A stretch of DNA of 64,000 nucleotides from Trogon surrucura (lineage: Eukaryota > Chordata > Aves > Trogoniformes > Trogonidae): NCBI GenBank assembly GCA_020746105.1, contig CM036618.1, forward strand, positions 90,886,122 to 90,950,121, read 5' to 3'. Position numbers and translations under genes: made by a program. The notes beneath the pieces were generated by a model. It searched no databases. It saw only the letters and a list, made by a program, of their open reading frames with translations, and was not told the origin of the DNA. This document shows positions 14,031-26,400 of the stretch, piece by piece; within the stretch, counting starts at the first letter, position 1, and each line of letters begins with the position of its first letter.

Positions 14031-15015
14031 GCTTTTAACGCTTTTAACAGAAGAAAATGTCTAATCTTTGTAGTATAAACTCGTAGGAGAAGTGGGAGGT
14101 CTCAAAAAGCAAAAAATAGCAGAAAAGATGGGCCGGGGGAGTGATTTTGTTTATATTAAAAAAGTATCCTGGGTAGGAAAATACCAGTGAAAATATGGTC
14201 TTATTTCACCTTGACAAATTTTTTTGGTGGCAACCAGTATTTGTGTAAGGCAACCAGACTCTGTAAGGATGAAGCCAGCTCCCGACATTACTTGTATGTA
14301 ACGGTCTTCCCTTTGTTCCCCATAAATGCACAGTTGGATTTCAACTGGGATGAATGAAATTCAAGGTTTCAATCACATACTGTGGTGTTTCTCAGTGGAC
14401 CAGTCAAACTGATGGACCACCAGTGGCTGAAATAGCCACTGTGTATTTCAAAAGTTTTGAAGTTATTTTTAAGTAAATGGCAGTGTAAAAAATGAATGCA
14501 AATACTTTTACCAACCTCATAGCAGGCAAATTAATCATCCTCTGCACCAAAATTCAGCATAGAAAATAACAGGCTTGGAAAGAGTATATGGAAGCAAGAT
14601 GCTCTAGTAGAAATGTGCATTTAAACTTCTATATAAGTGCTTGGCATCAGCAAAATCTGCGCTCTATGAAATAAATCCATTGTTTTCACCCAGACTCTCT
14701 TCAATCCCCTTCTTTTTATTTTCTTCTTCTCTCTTTCTTTCTATGGTATAGTTTTATTGTTGGTAAAGGACACAGACAGAAACAGCACCCATTTTTGGCA
14801 CCCGTTTTTCCCACCCATTGTCTGTGCCTTTGTGCACTGGATCTTTCTTCTGCTGTTTCTACCAAGAGCAGCAGTGAAAGCCTAGCTCGGATCATACAGT
14901 GGTACATGCTTTTTCAAGCTGAGCTACTGCTTGCCTATTCAAATAGCCAGAAGCCTGGCAGAGTAGAGCTGGCTTTATTTGTTGAGTCTTGTCTAGCGAA
15001 GTGAAAAGGGCTGAC

Positions 15016-15041
15016 TTTTTTTTTCTTTTTTTTTTTTTTTT
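15016..15041. repeat. Poly(T) tract
   Basis: A 26-base tract of T with one C, in intron 7. It might be the poly(A) tail of an antisense retroposon, but no body is recognisable next to it. Confidence 0.7.
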
Positions 15042-18000
15042 CCCTGGCTGCATTTTTGCACATGTGGGGGTAGGGAATGAAATTCTTTCTTTTGTCCTCT
15101 ACTTGCAGTTCATTGAGAAGCAGGCATGCATATAAAATTACTGTATCTCAGGGCTTACCTTTAGGGACAGGAGGGAGAAAAAACAGATTTGTAAGCTTGT
15201 CTGGAAACATGGAGGATGCTGAGAGCAGACCCAGAAGTGGGAGATAACAGGATAATAAGACACAGTCAATAGAGGACTAACAAAAACCTTTCAAAGTAAT
15301 AGAATGACAGTTTAGTTTTGTCCCTTGTAGGAAAATGCCACATTACTGCATGTATCAAGGGGGCAAAAAAGTTGTGTCGCTGTGTCCAAGAACACTAAAA
15401 AGAGGTATAAGTTTGAAAAGTGACCACGAAAAACACGTGACGAATACCTGCTCCTCGTTTTTTGTGGTGTTTTTCCCCTAGATATTAAATTATTCCTGCA
15501 AGTTATCTTGAGGGGTGAATTCCAGTGATAGGAGGTGAAACCCAGTTCTATTTCTCTCTCTGTTTAGTTTACACCATTTAGACCCTTTAGACCATTAACA
15601 CTAACCTGAATCACAGCTTTTTTAACTACGTGTTTTTTTTAACTACGTGTTTTACTTAACTGTTCTGCAATCAGATGGATGCACTCCTTCAGTTCTGCAG
15701 CTCACGTGAATTTTGCTTTGGGTAGCTCTAATGATTCATACGATTTGTAGTGGTATTATTACTCCGGCTTTTTTGTCTTTTGAGGTGTAGGGTTTGGGCT
15801 GCCTGAGCAGTAACCTGAATGTAGCTTCAGGCTAGGTCTTATACTCTTTTGCATGTTTAGGGTATTTTGATTAGAGAATGGAGTGAAGGAGGTTTTCAGA
15901 ATAAGCACTAGATGCTAAAAATCAGCTTGTTTGCAAAACTAGTTTATACTCTCTGAGTCTTAAACACACAAGTTTAATTAATGGAGTTTCTGGAGTATAT
16001 CGTGCTATTGGTATATATCAACGTGTTCTTGATTCCCAAACTAATGGTTTGTTGAAATTGTAAATGTTAAATATTAGACATAAATATGATTTAGTCGGTT
16101 AGTTTACTGAATGAACTTGAAAACAGAGTTCAACAAGATTAAAAGAAGTCTAGTTTGGGAGTCCATAGATTCTAAAATATATCGCGTGTTGTGATTTCTC
16201 TTCCATACCACATGTGCAAACTCAGAGCTGTGAAGAGTCCACAGAAATTTATAAAATCTCTCATTTGACATCTAGCCTAGTAATCTACATTAAATTCTTA
16301 AGAAAAAAAAAATCCGGAAAATTTTAATTTAAATTAGAAGAGATTTGAGGAGTCTACAGCAACACAGATACCGTTATACAAATTTCCAGCTTGTATTTGA
16401 ATAAAACTGTTGGCGGTGTTTTATATACATAAAAAGTGTATAGCTACTTTCCTACAAAAATTATACAAGCAACAAAATTGGAATGTTACTTTCAGATAAG
16501 TTTGAAATCACCTAATTTCACTGTCGGGTCTTTCGCGCTTTTTTCCCCTCCAAATCTGTACTTAGCCGACCAAATTTAAAAAGGATTAAAAATGTTCATC
16601 TGCTGTATAAACTGTTGTGAAGGGAAGAGTAGGTCTGGGGAGAAGCTGAAAATTGTGAGAGACAATGAAAACAGAAAAGCTCATTCTCGTAATAGGATAA
16701 TTTTCACTTGGCTGGAAGGCATGGGTGCAAAAGCTACCTGCTGGGCATGGAGCCAGTAGGTGCAGAAGTTTGTGTTTTGGTTAACAGTGTATACTTCTAA
16801 CAACTTAATCAATGCTGAGTAATATTTTATCCTCAGTCTGAGAGTAAAGATTAGCTGCCTTTTAAGTAAGGATGGCAAAATCTGCCTTTCAGTGTATTTG
16901 GTTTGAGGATGAGAGATGGCAAGATGCGGCCATCTCCAGTCCATGAAATGTGCATTTTGTATAAAACGTATTATGGTTTATTGTCCTGATGGTTAGTATA
17001 TTGTTTCTTCATATTTTCACTATTTATTCATACATGTATTAAAGTTTTGAAAAATATAATTTCCTTGAGATGGAGGAATAGAATAAACTCAAACAATTGA
17101 AAACAGTAAAATGAAAGTTCACAGTTAGTTCTTTAAAAGCAATTTGTGTTTCCTGAATGCTTAGTATAATGTTACTTATGCTCATAACTATAATTAATTC
17201 TTAAGTTCTATGAAAAACACAAGACAGACTAGTCTCACAGAGCAAAAAGTCGTTCAGAAAAAGACAGGCATTTCATTCCATCTGTGTCCTATTTTATGAT
17301 GGTAGTGTTGAGGTTTTCTTGTTTTCATAATTTTTTAGATGTTATTTTATTCTACCAACTTAGTATACTACCACACATGAACATTTCTGGTCACCATATA
17401 TATTGAAAACATTTCATACTCCAGCATATATTTAAATGGTGTCCAAAAGTAAGTGTTATACTGTTCATAAATACCTAATAATTGGCAATAGTATCCTCAA
17501 CTTCAAAAAACATAATCTGGAACTGCAAAGTACACTGTAAGAAGTAATGTTCAATGAATAGGCTTGTGAAATCGTTCCCAGAGATCCTTCATGGGCAGTG
17601 TATCCTACATTCCCTTTTGGTATTTAGACTCTTCTGCTTTAAATTTTGGTAGAAGTGACTTTAGTCACACAGAGAAAGATTTGATCTACTGAGTCACATG
17701 CTTTGATTTGCATCTTGGTATTATCAGTCAGCTCTGGAGAAAGCTCTGTTCAATTTCCAAAGCACCTGCACAAAGTTTTGATGAAATACTTATTTTGCCC
17801 ACTTTTCTCCAAAAGTATTTTACATTCAATTTTAAACCGCATATACAGGAAAGAGGATTTCATAGCAAACAAAAAAATATATTTCTTCCGGTTTCAGGAT
17901 TTCAAAAATTTTTTGCTGCTTTACACTGTTTGTGATGAGTGTGCCTCACTTGAAAAGAAAGTCTGTTTCTTGAATTGTTTCAGAAGTACCAAGAATATTC

Positions 18001-18124
18001 GTTAATTTGAAACAAAACAAAAAAATTTCTTCACTCTTGCATTGTGTATGCCTTTTTGTGAACGTAGTTAAAATACTCAAGTTAAAATCTCAAACGTCTT
18101 TGTTTTACTTTTTCTCATCTTCAG

Positions 18125-18253
18125 AACCAACATATATCACAATAGGTCCACCCACCTGTGAGGTTCTGGTGAACTGCACTTTGACTGAAAAGGACTGTAT
18201 CTATAGCTTCAAACTGGACCAAAACGGTTGCCGCACTTGTCAGTGCAAAACTA
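18125..18253 (+). CDS. CRIM1: CRIM1 exon 8: linker and first antistasin-like repeat
   Basis: A 129-bp exon, phase 1 at both ends. The acceptor is TCTTCAG and the donor GTGAGT at 18,254. It encodes E-PTYITIGPP..., then CxxxxNCTLT, KDCIYSF, and NGCRTCQC, a typical antistasin-like cysteine pattern with six cysteines. The NCT triplet is a possible N-glycosylation sequon. Antistasin-like repeats occur in serine-protease inhibitors of leeches and in CRIM1, but no protease-inhibitor role is established for CRIM1 that I know of. The surrounding introns are very large (17.7 and 11.1 kb), and the exon was picked out by its cysteine spacing. Confidence 0.95.
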
Positions 18254-20559
18254 GTGAGTATGCAGAAATACGGTGGCTTCTACCTTTTATATCAAGCTGT
18301 ATGTGAAAATGCTCGTATGCTGTTTTTTCCATTCATAATGTTGATTATATGTTGTGTAAGTATGCGTGTGCTTTGTTGTTGTTCATCTTTAAGAATAGGT
18401 TTCTGATTTCTGACATTGCTTGTTCGCTTGCCTAAAATGTGTTTGGAGGAAAACATAAAATGTCTGACTTCAGATAAAAATTAACAGCTAGGTAGGAAAG
18501 GTAATAAGTTGGTACTTAATAGTCATTCAGGCTTTGAGACGTCTGATAAGGCTTCCACATTTCATTTTCCTCTGAGTATGTAAAGAGTTTAAGACCATCT
18601 AGGTTTGTGCACTTTAAAAACTCCTGTTGGTAAACAGTCTATTTTCAACTTAGCTTTTTTTCCTCAAAACTTAGGTGTTGAGGATAAATGTTTAAAAATT
18701 ATATGCCTGGGGGTTGTTTGGATATATACAAATGTATCTGTATAACATTTTATATCTATAATATATTCTCATATTTTAGATAGATAGATAATACTTCAGT
18801 TAGGATTTATGCAGGCTTTAACATCTGTTTCTTTCCCAGGTAAAACATTGTGGCTTATGAGAACTTTGTGTGTATCAGTGAAGCAGCAAAAATGTATTTT
18901 CTGTATGTGTTTCCTTGAGAATTCGATGTTTAAAGATGAAATACAAGGCAGGATCAGGTTGTTTGTTGGAATTGCCCAACAAAGGACATCTGTGGAGTAC
19001 TAGTATCAGATGCAGGATGCATCACTGTGGCTGCCAGCCCAGCCGAGAAATGGGTTTAAACTCTCTTTATAATTTTATTGTACTCATTCAGCTTCCTTGT
19101 AGGCTCTGAGGCTTTTGAAACTAAAGTATTACTCTGTTTCTCTTCTTTTGATTTCAGACCACCTGTTTTCAGCCACTTACTCAACCAGTATGACTATTTA
19201 GGGAGTCCCCGGTAGAAATGGTCAAAATAAAATTCTTCAATGGTACAAACTAAAGTGTTTTAGGATTGGATTGGTGTTTTGTTTAAGGAGCAAGAAAAGG
19301 CTTTGTCCTGGCTTGTTAAACTCTTTTTTGGGGGGAAATGTGCATTTTTTTTATTTTCATAAAGTAAGCGACAGGACATCTTAATAACAAATATATGGCA
19401 AGCAATAATGTCATGGGTTTTTTATTGTTCCTAAGCTGATTGAGGAGTTTGACAGAAACAAGATGGGCATACCTGGCAAGTTTTATCATCGATGTCGGTG
19501 CACACAGTCCTTCCTGCCAGTTTGGTGCATCACTCCAAAGGGTTATTTCTTTTGTCCTAGATTACCATATTGCACATGTACACATACCACACCCCAAGAA
19601 GTCTCTGTTCTTACTTGGAGTTTTTCAGATGAAATAGTGATTCAAAACCTGTTCAAGGGAATTTTTCTCTTGCCAAATTTGCTTGAAATTATTTTCGTTT
19701 TGGAGTAGCAAACTGTCTGGAGCAAACTTAATAGTATCATTTGTCTGTCATCTTTTTTTCATTTAAGTAACTTGAGTTGTAGATTGCTTAAAGATCTCAG
19801 TCATTCAGAGAGGGGCAACCTTTATTTTCTGAAGAAGTGAAGAAAAATAACAGTCTTTGAAAGTCTTTATTACTTGGTGGTTATCAGTTAAAATGACAGA
19901 ATTTTCCTGTCAGGTAATGTCTTTTACTTACAAGGCTCTGGACAAATGAGTGTGTGAGCACTGAGAAGAAAGGAGCTTCAGGTCAAATATGCTGAAAATG
20001 TACTCTGCTAGTTCTCTGCATTTTGAGATCCTATGTACTTTCATATCCAAACCAGTTTAGTTGTGTCTTGGCTTTCTTAAGAATATGAGAATGTGTATTA
20101 TCTTTAGCTCCTGTAGCCTCGTGTGGACTTTCGGGAGCATCACTCTCTCTCCACTGCTCCTACTTGTTTCTTCTCATCTAAGCTGCTCAACTGAGTCATA
20201 TTGAACGTGCCTGAGTGAAGGAGGCCCCCATGTACCCCATTACCATTTGAAGTCATAATATCCTTATTTTACTAATCTCTTTTCAATCATTTCCTTTTTT
20301 GTTAATTTCTCTTTAGGTATCTCTGCTGAAGTTTCATTATACTTCAGTCTATTTCAGTCAAAATAAAAGCAAAATAACAAAGTGGAAGATAGAGTAAAGC
20401 TGTAAATTGTTCCTTATTATTAACTTGATTTACATTCCTCTAGCCAGAAGTCAGTACAACAGGTTTATTTGAAATAATTAGCTAAGTATTATCTGTGAAA
20501 CTTGTTTGATGCTTTGCTGTAGTCTACTTTGAAGTTTATCCATCTTGACTCAAGCCAAC

Positions 20560-21050
20560 TACAGAATGAGAAGTGAGAAAGAAGCAAATCGTAACATTTT
20601 TGGAATACAATTTTATTATAGTTTGTCCTTAATCCTTCTTCCTCTTTTTGCAGTGAACACAGAAACACATTAGAATAGCTTGAAGTGAAATCATGCAAAC
20701 TGTAAGATAAAATCAAAAAAAAGCAGAGACAGACCACAGTTGTAAGAGAAAGGAGAAGAAAACTACGACCGAGCAAAGACTGAGCACGGATAGATATGGG
20801 GGGGAAAGTTCTAGTGAGTAGAGATGGAACCGCAAATTATGAAAGAAGGAATGATCACACTGACTGATAGAAGCCAAAGCAGCACTACATGAGGATAAAA
20901 GGAAAAAAGTATAACCCCAGATATAGGAAGAACCGCTACAAAATAACAAGAGTAAAACTAAAACAGTAGGAAAAACATGAAATGCATTACCGAAGAAAAA
21001 AAAAAAAAACAAACAAGAATAAGCAGGAAAAAAGCAAATAAAAATTGTTA
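20560..21050. other. Purine-rich, strand-asymmetric stretch
   Basis: The + strand is strongly biased to A and G over about 490 bp, with runs such as AAAAAAAGCAGAGACAGA and a run of about 15 A ending near 21,010. The long minus-strand open frames here follow from this bias, giving S/F/L-rich peptides, and do not look like genes. No repeat family was recognised. Confidence 0.5.
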
Positions 21051-21616
21051 CTTATGGGGTGCAGCAATTGCTATTGTGTTTGGAATGTCTAGGCCTTTGT
21101 TTTCATAGGGAGAACTGGAGTAGATTAAAGTCTTTAGGAGTAGGAGTACATTAGGTGAATGAAACAAAACCAGCGATCGACTATTTGTGAGGCAGGACTC
21201 CTGTTGCTCCAAAGACGACTAATGGGCACACTGAGTAATGCCTGATGATTGTAGTAATATAAGGTTTAAAATCCAAGGGTTGCTGCTGGCCGCTAAATCA
21301 TTCTTCAGTGAGGGACAGTATTTTATCTGGCTTTGTCTGTTCCCTGTCTTGTATTCATGAAAGATAAAAAGCCTTTAAAATCTCTCCTACAACTTAGACT
21401 ATAGCATTTTACCCCAAATGGCTTGAACATGAAGTACTGTTCCGGGTATAACTGCAAGCATGTGTGGCTTTAGTATTTCGTAACCTTTCAAATTTTACTA
21501 TAATTGAGTGAATTTAGAACATTACTATCAATTTTAAAAATTATTTCATTTAGAAGGCTTACTTTTGCAGTTACAAAACACAACTGTCATGCAATTTCTT
21601 TATGGAGAGACGCAAT

Positions 21617-21718
21617 TGTAGAATCATAGAATGGCCTAGGCTGGAAGGGACCTTAGAGATCATTTAATCCAACCTCCCTGTCATGGGCAGGGACTCTTCT
21701 CTACTAGATCAGGCAACA
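21617..21718 (-). mobile_element. CR1 3'-end fragment (antisense)
   Basis: Begins GAATCATAGAATGGCCTAGG and continues GGAAGGGACCTTAGAGATCAT...CCAACCTCC and CATGGGCAGGGAC, the reverse complement of the CR1 3' tail region. It stops after about 100 bp, as expected for a severely 5'-truncated insertion. The copy is moderately diverged. Confidence 0.9.
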
Positions 21719-23299
21719 CATGAAGGCTTAGATAAGTCATTTTCCCTGCACATCATAGTGCATCATCTTCAATTTTGTGCTGTGGTCTCTTCTGTCTGTC
21801 AAAGCAAGCCATAAAATCACTGTTCAAAATTTTGAACGCATTCTATATAGATATAGAAATATTTTTGACAGAGTGCTGATACCTTCTGCTTAAGGCATGG
21901 ACTTCACTGTTCTGGTGAGTCACACCGTTACCTTTTGTAGCCAGTGAAGCTGAGTGGAATTCTGATAGGAAATTTGGGCTTGGCAGCATGGGACTTGGTT
22001 TAGTGTTGTGCAAATGTTGAAAGGCAAGATTGGAAGGTTTGAGAAAAAGTAGGTAGGTACATCTATGGGCTGTTCTTAAATAGCAGCCGTTAAGGCTCCA
22101 AAAAAGTATATGGAATGATGATGGGAAAAAGCTTAAGAAAAATTTTGCAGGGATTACAGTAGGAGAATACATCTCAACTTCTTTTCTTCATGTGGTAGTT
22201 ATTCAGTAGTTGAGTTTGGGATGGGTTTTCCTAGCCTTTTGTTCTTCCTAGACAGAATTGGAATATTTTATTTCTTTATTCCTGCAAATAACCCATACTC
22301 AGAGATATGTTCTGAATACTTCAAAACTACCTCAATGTTAACTTTGTCTATTTAAAGAAACATTTTATGTTTATTTGTATATCAAACTAAGGAGGAACAA
22401 ATAATCACACACTCATCACACAAAATGTATATTCCAGACAGAGGAAAATTCCTGGAAATAGTTCAGTAAAATATAAATCAGGTAACACTTTTCTATTTTA
22501 GTAACAATTATATCCCATCGTTACCTTGATTTAGCAACAGGTTCCATGGGAAAAAAAAAATACAAAACCAAAGACACTCCAGGTAGTCTCCCTTAGTGTG
22601 AGAAGCTTGCACCTTGGATATTTGAATAATTTTGTAGACCTGGCAAAAAACGGATTTTTTGTTATCCTTCTGCAGTGATGTGAAAGGGAATAACTATTGC
22701 ATATTAGACCTCAGTTAATCAAACACAGCAATGGAGAATTGAGATGAAGTATGTTTCTTAATTTTTTAAGACTTTGATCAGACAAAGGTAAATATTCTAA
22801 GTAGAACAGAAATACGAACTCTTAAGTGCGCGTGTGGAAGATAATAGGAGTGCTCTGTGAAGAGGGTAGAATTATGATTAACTACACGTGCCTAATAAAT
22901 ATTATCTGTCTTCTCACTAGAACAAAAGTCTTTGGCAAGGTTTTTTAGTAATGCTTACAATATACTTAATGCAATAGAAGCAGAGAATAACTTCACTTGA
23001 CTTGGAGGGGGGAGGAAACAAGCAAAAACCAACAATGTGCTGCTAGGAGTTTTGTGGAAGCTTGATCATTTTTCAGTAATTCCACGTTCGAGATACCACT
23101 GCTACAAAACCATTTTCATGAAGTCATGTGTTGTATGTGAATCCTAGAGTTGTTTAGAGCAAGTATCCATGTGGGTAATTTGCCTCAATGGACTCACAAG
23201 ATTCTTTTTTTAAACAGGGTTTTCTAGCATCACAGTGCCCACTCCATTTTTATCCAGCTATTGTGAATCGTGAGTTAATTCTAAAGAAAGGAGGGAGGG

Positions 23300-23400
23300 T
23301 TAGTGTGGATCTGTGGAGGCAATATATTCAGAGAATTCCAGTTACTGATAAGTAACCTAGTTTTCTCCTTCATGAATTTGCCTCCCCAGATCCCCACCCC
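23300..23400. mobile_element. Palindromic MITE-like element
   Basis: The outer arms GGATCTGTGGAGGCAA (23,307-23,322) and TTGCCTCCCCAGATCC (23,378-23,393) are reverse complements with one mismatch. At the centre is the perfect dyad GTTACT-GATA-AGTAAC (23,341-23,356). Between them the arms are only loosely complementary. The layout resembles the Harbinger-type palindromic Chompy MITEs of crocodilians and turtles as I remember them. That assignment rests on memory of the family's shape and the GTTACT...AGTAAC core, and no search was run. Confidence 0.6.
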
Positions 23401-26400
23401 CGAAGATTAACCAGCAGTAGCACCGAGAGGACGGCTGAGGAGTGCTTAATTATAAAGGTACTGTGAAACAGTTCTCCTGATATGATCTAGCCTCAGCATC
23501 AAGAAAATAATGATGGTGAAGGTATGTAGCTAGCTTTATGTAGCCACGCTACAAATTTTTTAAAAACAGACACCAGCCTAAGCCAAGTTGAAGTACTGAC
23601 ATAATTTTTGTCAAGTATCTATTCGTATTCTCTGGCAGTTATTTTTTTATTTGTGATTTAGAGGATTGAAAACAGGAAGTATTTCAACAGGCTATGCATC
23701 TCCAGAATGTGTTTTCAAAATTTTTTAGACTAAGATGGCTTTCAGTCTTTACAGTACAATTATCAATATGTCCGTATGTAAGTTAATAAACTCGAGAAAA
23801 ATAAATATTCTAGTTTAAGAGCATAGAGGTTTTTGTATGCCACATACATGCTAGAAGAAGCAAACTGAGAATAAGATTTAGTTGGAATTACAGTCAAACT
23901 ATTAGAAGCTGAAACAGAAGACCTTTTCAGGCCTAAACATGGAAATCCTGGAATTTAATTTTGTTTAATTTTCAGGCTGATTTTTGAGCAATATTTTATA
24001 ACACTCCAAATATTCATAGGTTCATGTGAGTCGGGGATGTGAGTGCTCGGAAATCAGGAATGAGTCGTGCATCTAATTGTTTGAATTTAGCCCAAAGAAT
24101 TGTGATTCCTTTTGAGATACTTTGCCTCTGAGATACTATACCTGAGAAGGAGAGCTTGCATTGTATCTGCAATATCTGACTGCTGAGTGAATACTCACAA
24201 ATGTAACAATTGCTGTCATTGCATATGCGAGGACAGGATTTTGTCATTGTCCTGTTTGCAGGGTGGGCCCTGGACCACAGTAGCTCATGTCAGTATATCA
24301 ACTGTTCTTACGTGCTGATTTTTGGATGTATCTTTTTTTAACTTTAGCAGTCAGTGACTCAGTTTTGGAGTAATCTGACAACCTTTGAAAACAAGAGTTG
24401 ATATTAGTGTTGATAATAAGGTACCTATTGGAAAAGAATTTTAAGACACCACATAGTATGTGTGCAGTCTGCTGTGCAGAGCCTCACCATAGCTTGGTAA
24501 TCATCTGTTATTAAGGCTTTCTTCTTGAGAAAGTGTTGCAAATGGAAGAAAATACTGCATGGCCTTGTTGTGTGTGCTGGTTTCACTGCTACAAGTATTC
24601 AGTGCATGTTTGTCTTCAAATGAGTATTCATTCCTAGCAGGAGACTATTTTAATAATGTCTTTGGTTAAGGACAAACAACCTTATTGTCCTAGCTTTCTG
24701 CTGTACTTAATTCAGTTGAAATGCTTCCAGAATTCTATGTGGTATTTCAGCTAATGTCCATCCTTGCATTAAAAAGCTAAGTGTTTGTGGTAAAAATACA
24801 GTTATATTAGCCTGAGACATTCAGGAACACATTCGTCTTTTTCTGAAGTCATATCACGTTGGTATCATTCAGACATCAACCAATAACGTGTGCCTGAACA
24901 CTCAGTTTGTAGCTCCAATTCTTGTTTATTCACTATGGGTGGCATGTCCTTATGTGTGTTCAGTATTACATTTCACACCACTATGATTATTTTATCCCCC
25001 TAAACCCTCCTATTACCTTGTGTAGAAGGATTGCTTTCTATATTTACATTACTTCATTGACATTTCATGTTCCATAAGAAAAACTGATGAATGTATTTCT
25101 ACTACTTGCATAGTAGAACTCTACTCTCCAGCCAGATACTTTCCTAAGCAGCACAGTGAGAGATGTCTTCCTTTTAACTGTTTTCTTATTCATCATTTTG
25201 CTTTTGGTTTAGTCTTCCCCCTCTTATCTAACCATTAGTTGAGTTCCCTAGGTGGTGTCATTATAACTAATCAGTGAGAGAAATAAAGATGGCTTACACG
25301 ATGTGGTCAGAAGCTTGATCCCATTCTCTTAGAGATGCAGTGACGTTCAGGTGTGCAATGCAATTCTCAGATTCTGAAAGGTCATTTTCCTTCTTCATTA
25401 GCTTTTAAAATGTTTCCTATTTTCCCATTTCAGACTGCTCGATTGTCCCTGATACACTTTTTAAGCAGTTACTAGCCCAGTTAGGGCTGGATCTATTCTC
25501 TGAAAATACATTCCATGATTTGGGATTCAGGTTCCTGATGAAATTTATCTAAACAGAGGTGGAAAAAGCCCTCAGACCTCATAACATTTTGGCATAATAA
25601 ATTTCCTCAGTTCATTGCCCTTTGACTTTCATGAACTAGTTCTCTTTATTCTTTAGTGTTTGTCACTTGTAATGCAAAATTTCAGCAGAAAAACTGTTTG
25701 TATTTATCCTTTCATAATGAACTAACGATTATTTTATTAAAGATGAATTTAAAGCGATAGCTAAGGCCATAGAAACATTGTCAAGATGACAATTGCATAC
25801 ACTGAATTTGATTCACATTTTGAGTATTTAGGCTTGCAGCCTTTTTGCTTTCTTGCTTCAAGAGCTACGCTCTGCTTTGTAAAGCTGATGGTTCACTCTG
25901 TTTTCTGAAAAAAAAATACCCAGTTTAAAATGCTGGACTAGGGTTTTCAACAGACCTATGCAGCAGATATAAACTCTTTATGTGTAACAGATGGTACTTA
26001 GTTTGAGACTGCCTGTAATAATTATGTTTTTAATAATGTTTAAGTAGGAGAAATTTAGATGGTTAGATGTGAAGTCAGAAAGCTGACCAGAATTCACTTT
26101 CTGATTTTCCTGATACTAGATTTCTTTATAGGGAAATTTCTTCAAAAACTATTTAAAATCTATTTCCACAGATTGTAATGTCATGGTATCAGAAATTTAG
26201 GTACAACAACATGTTAATTTTAGTAACAACCGTTTTCTCAGAAGGCATCATTTTTGGCATCTGATTAGAAAGACTGTCAGCAGAGGTCTGTGGAGATTAT
26301 TCTGATTTCCTCATAGCACTGACAACACTAGCAAGTTTGGATGTGAACAGTGATCTGTATTGATTTCAGCAAACTTCCCCTGCACATTTGATATAGCTGT

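Larger units (their letters stand above)
463..18124 (+). other. CRIM1: CRIM1 intron 7 (17.7 kb)
   Basis: The largest intron here: donor GTAGGG at 463, acceptor TCTTCAG ending at 18,124. It is AT-rich and has no supportable gene on either strand. Recognisable contents are a GA repeat (1565-1580), a diverged antisense CR1 fragment (about 12,787-13,215), a hairpin-forming inverted repeat (13,529-13,636), a TG/TA microsatellite (13,987-14,030) and a T-rich tract (15,016-15,041). A block around 8,000-8,700 looks less repetitive and motif-rich and may be a regulatory element. The remainder shows nothing I can identify. Confidence 0.9.

Noticed and set aside
20489..21012. Minus-strand frames of 95 and 99 residues as membrane proteins
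   Set aside because: Hydrophobicity comes from the purine-rich + strand. There is no family match and no splice or start support.
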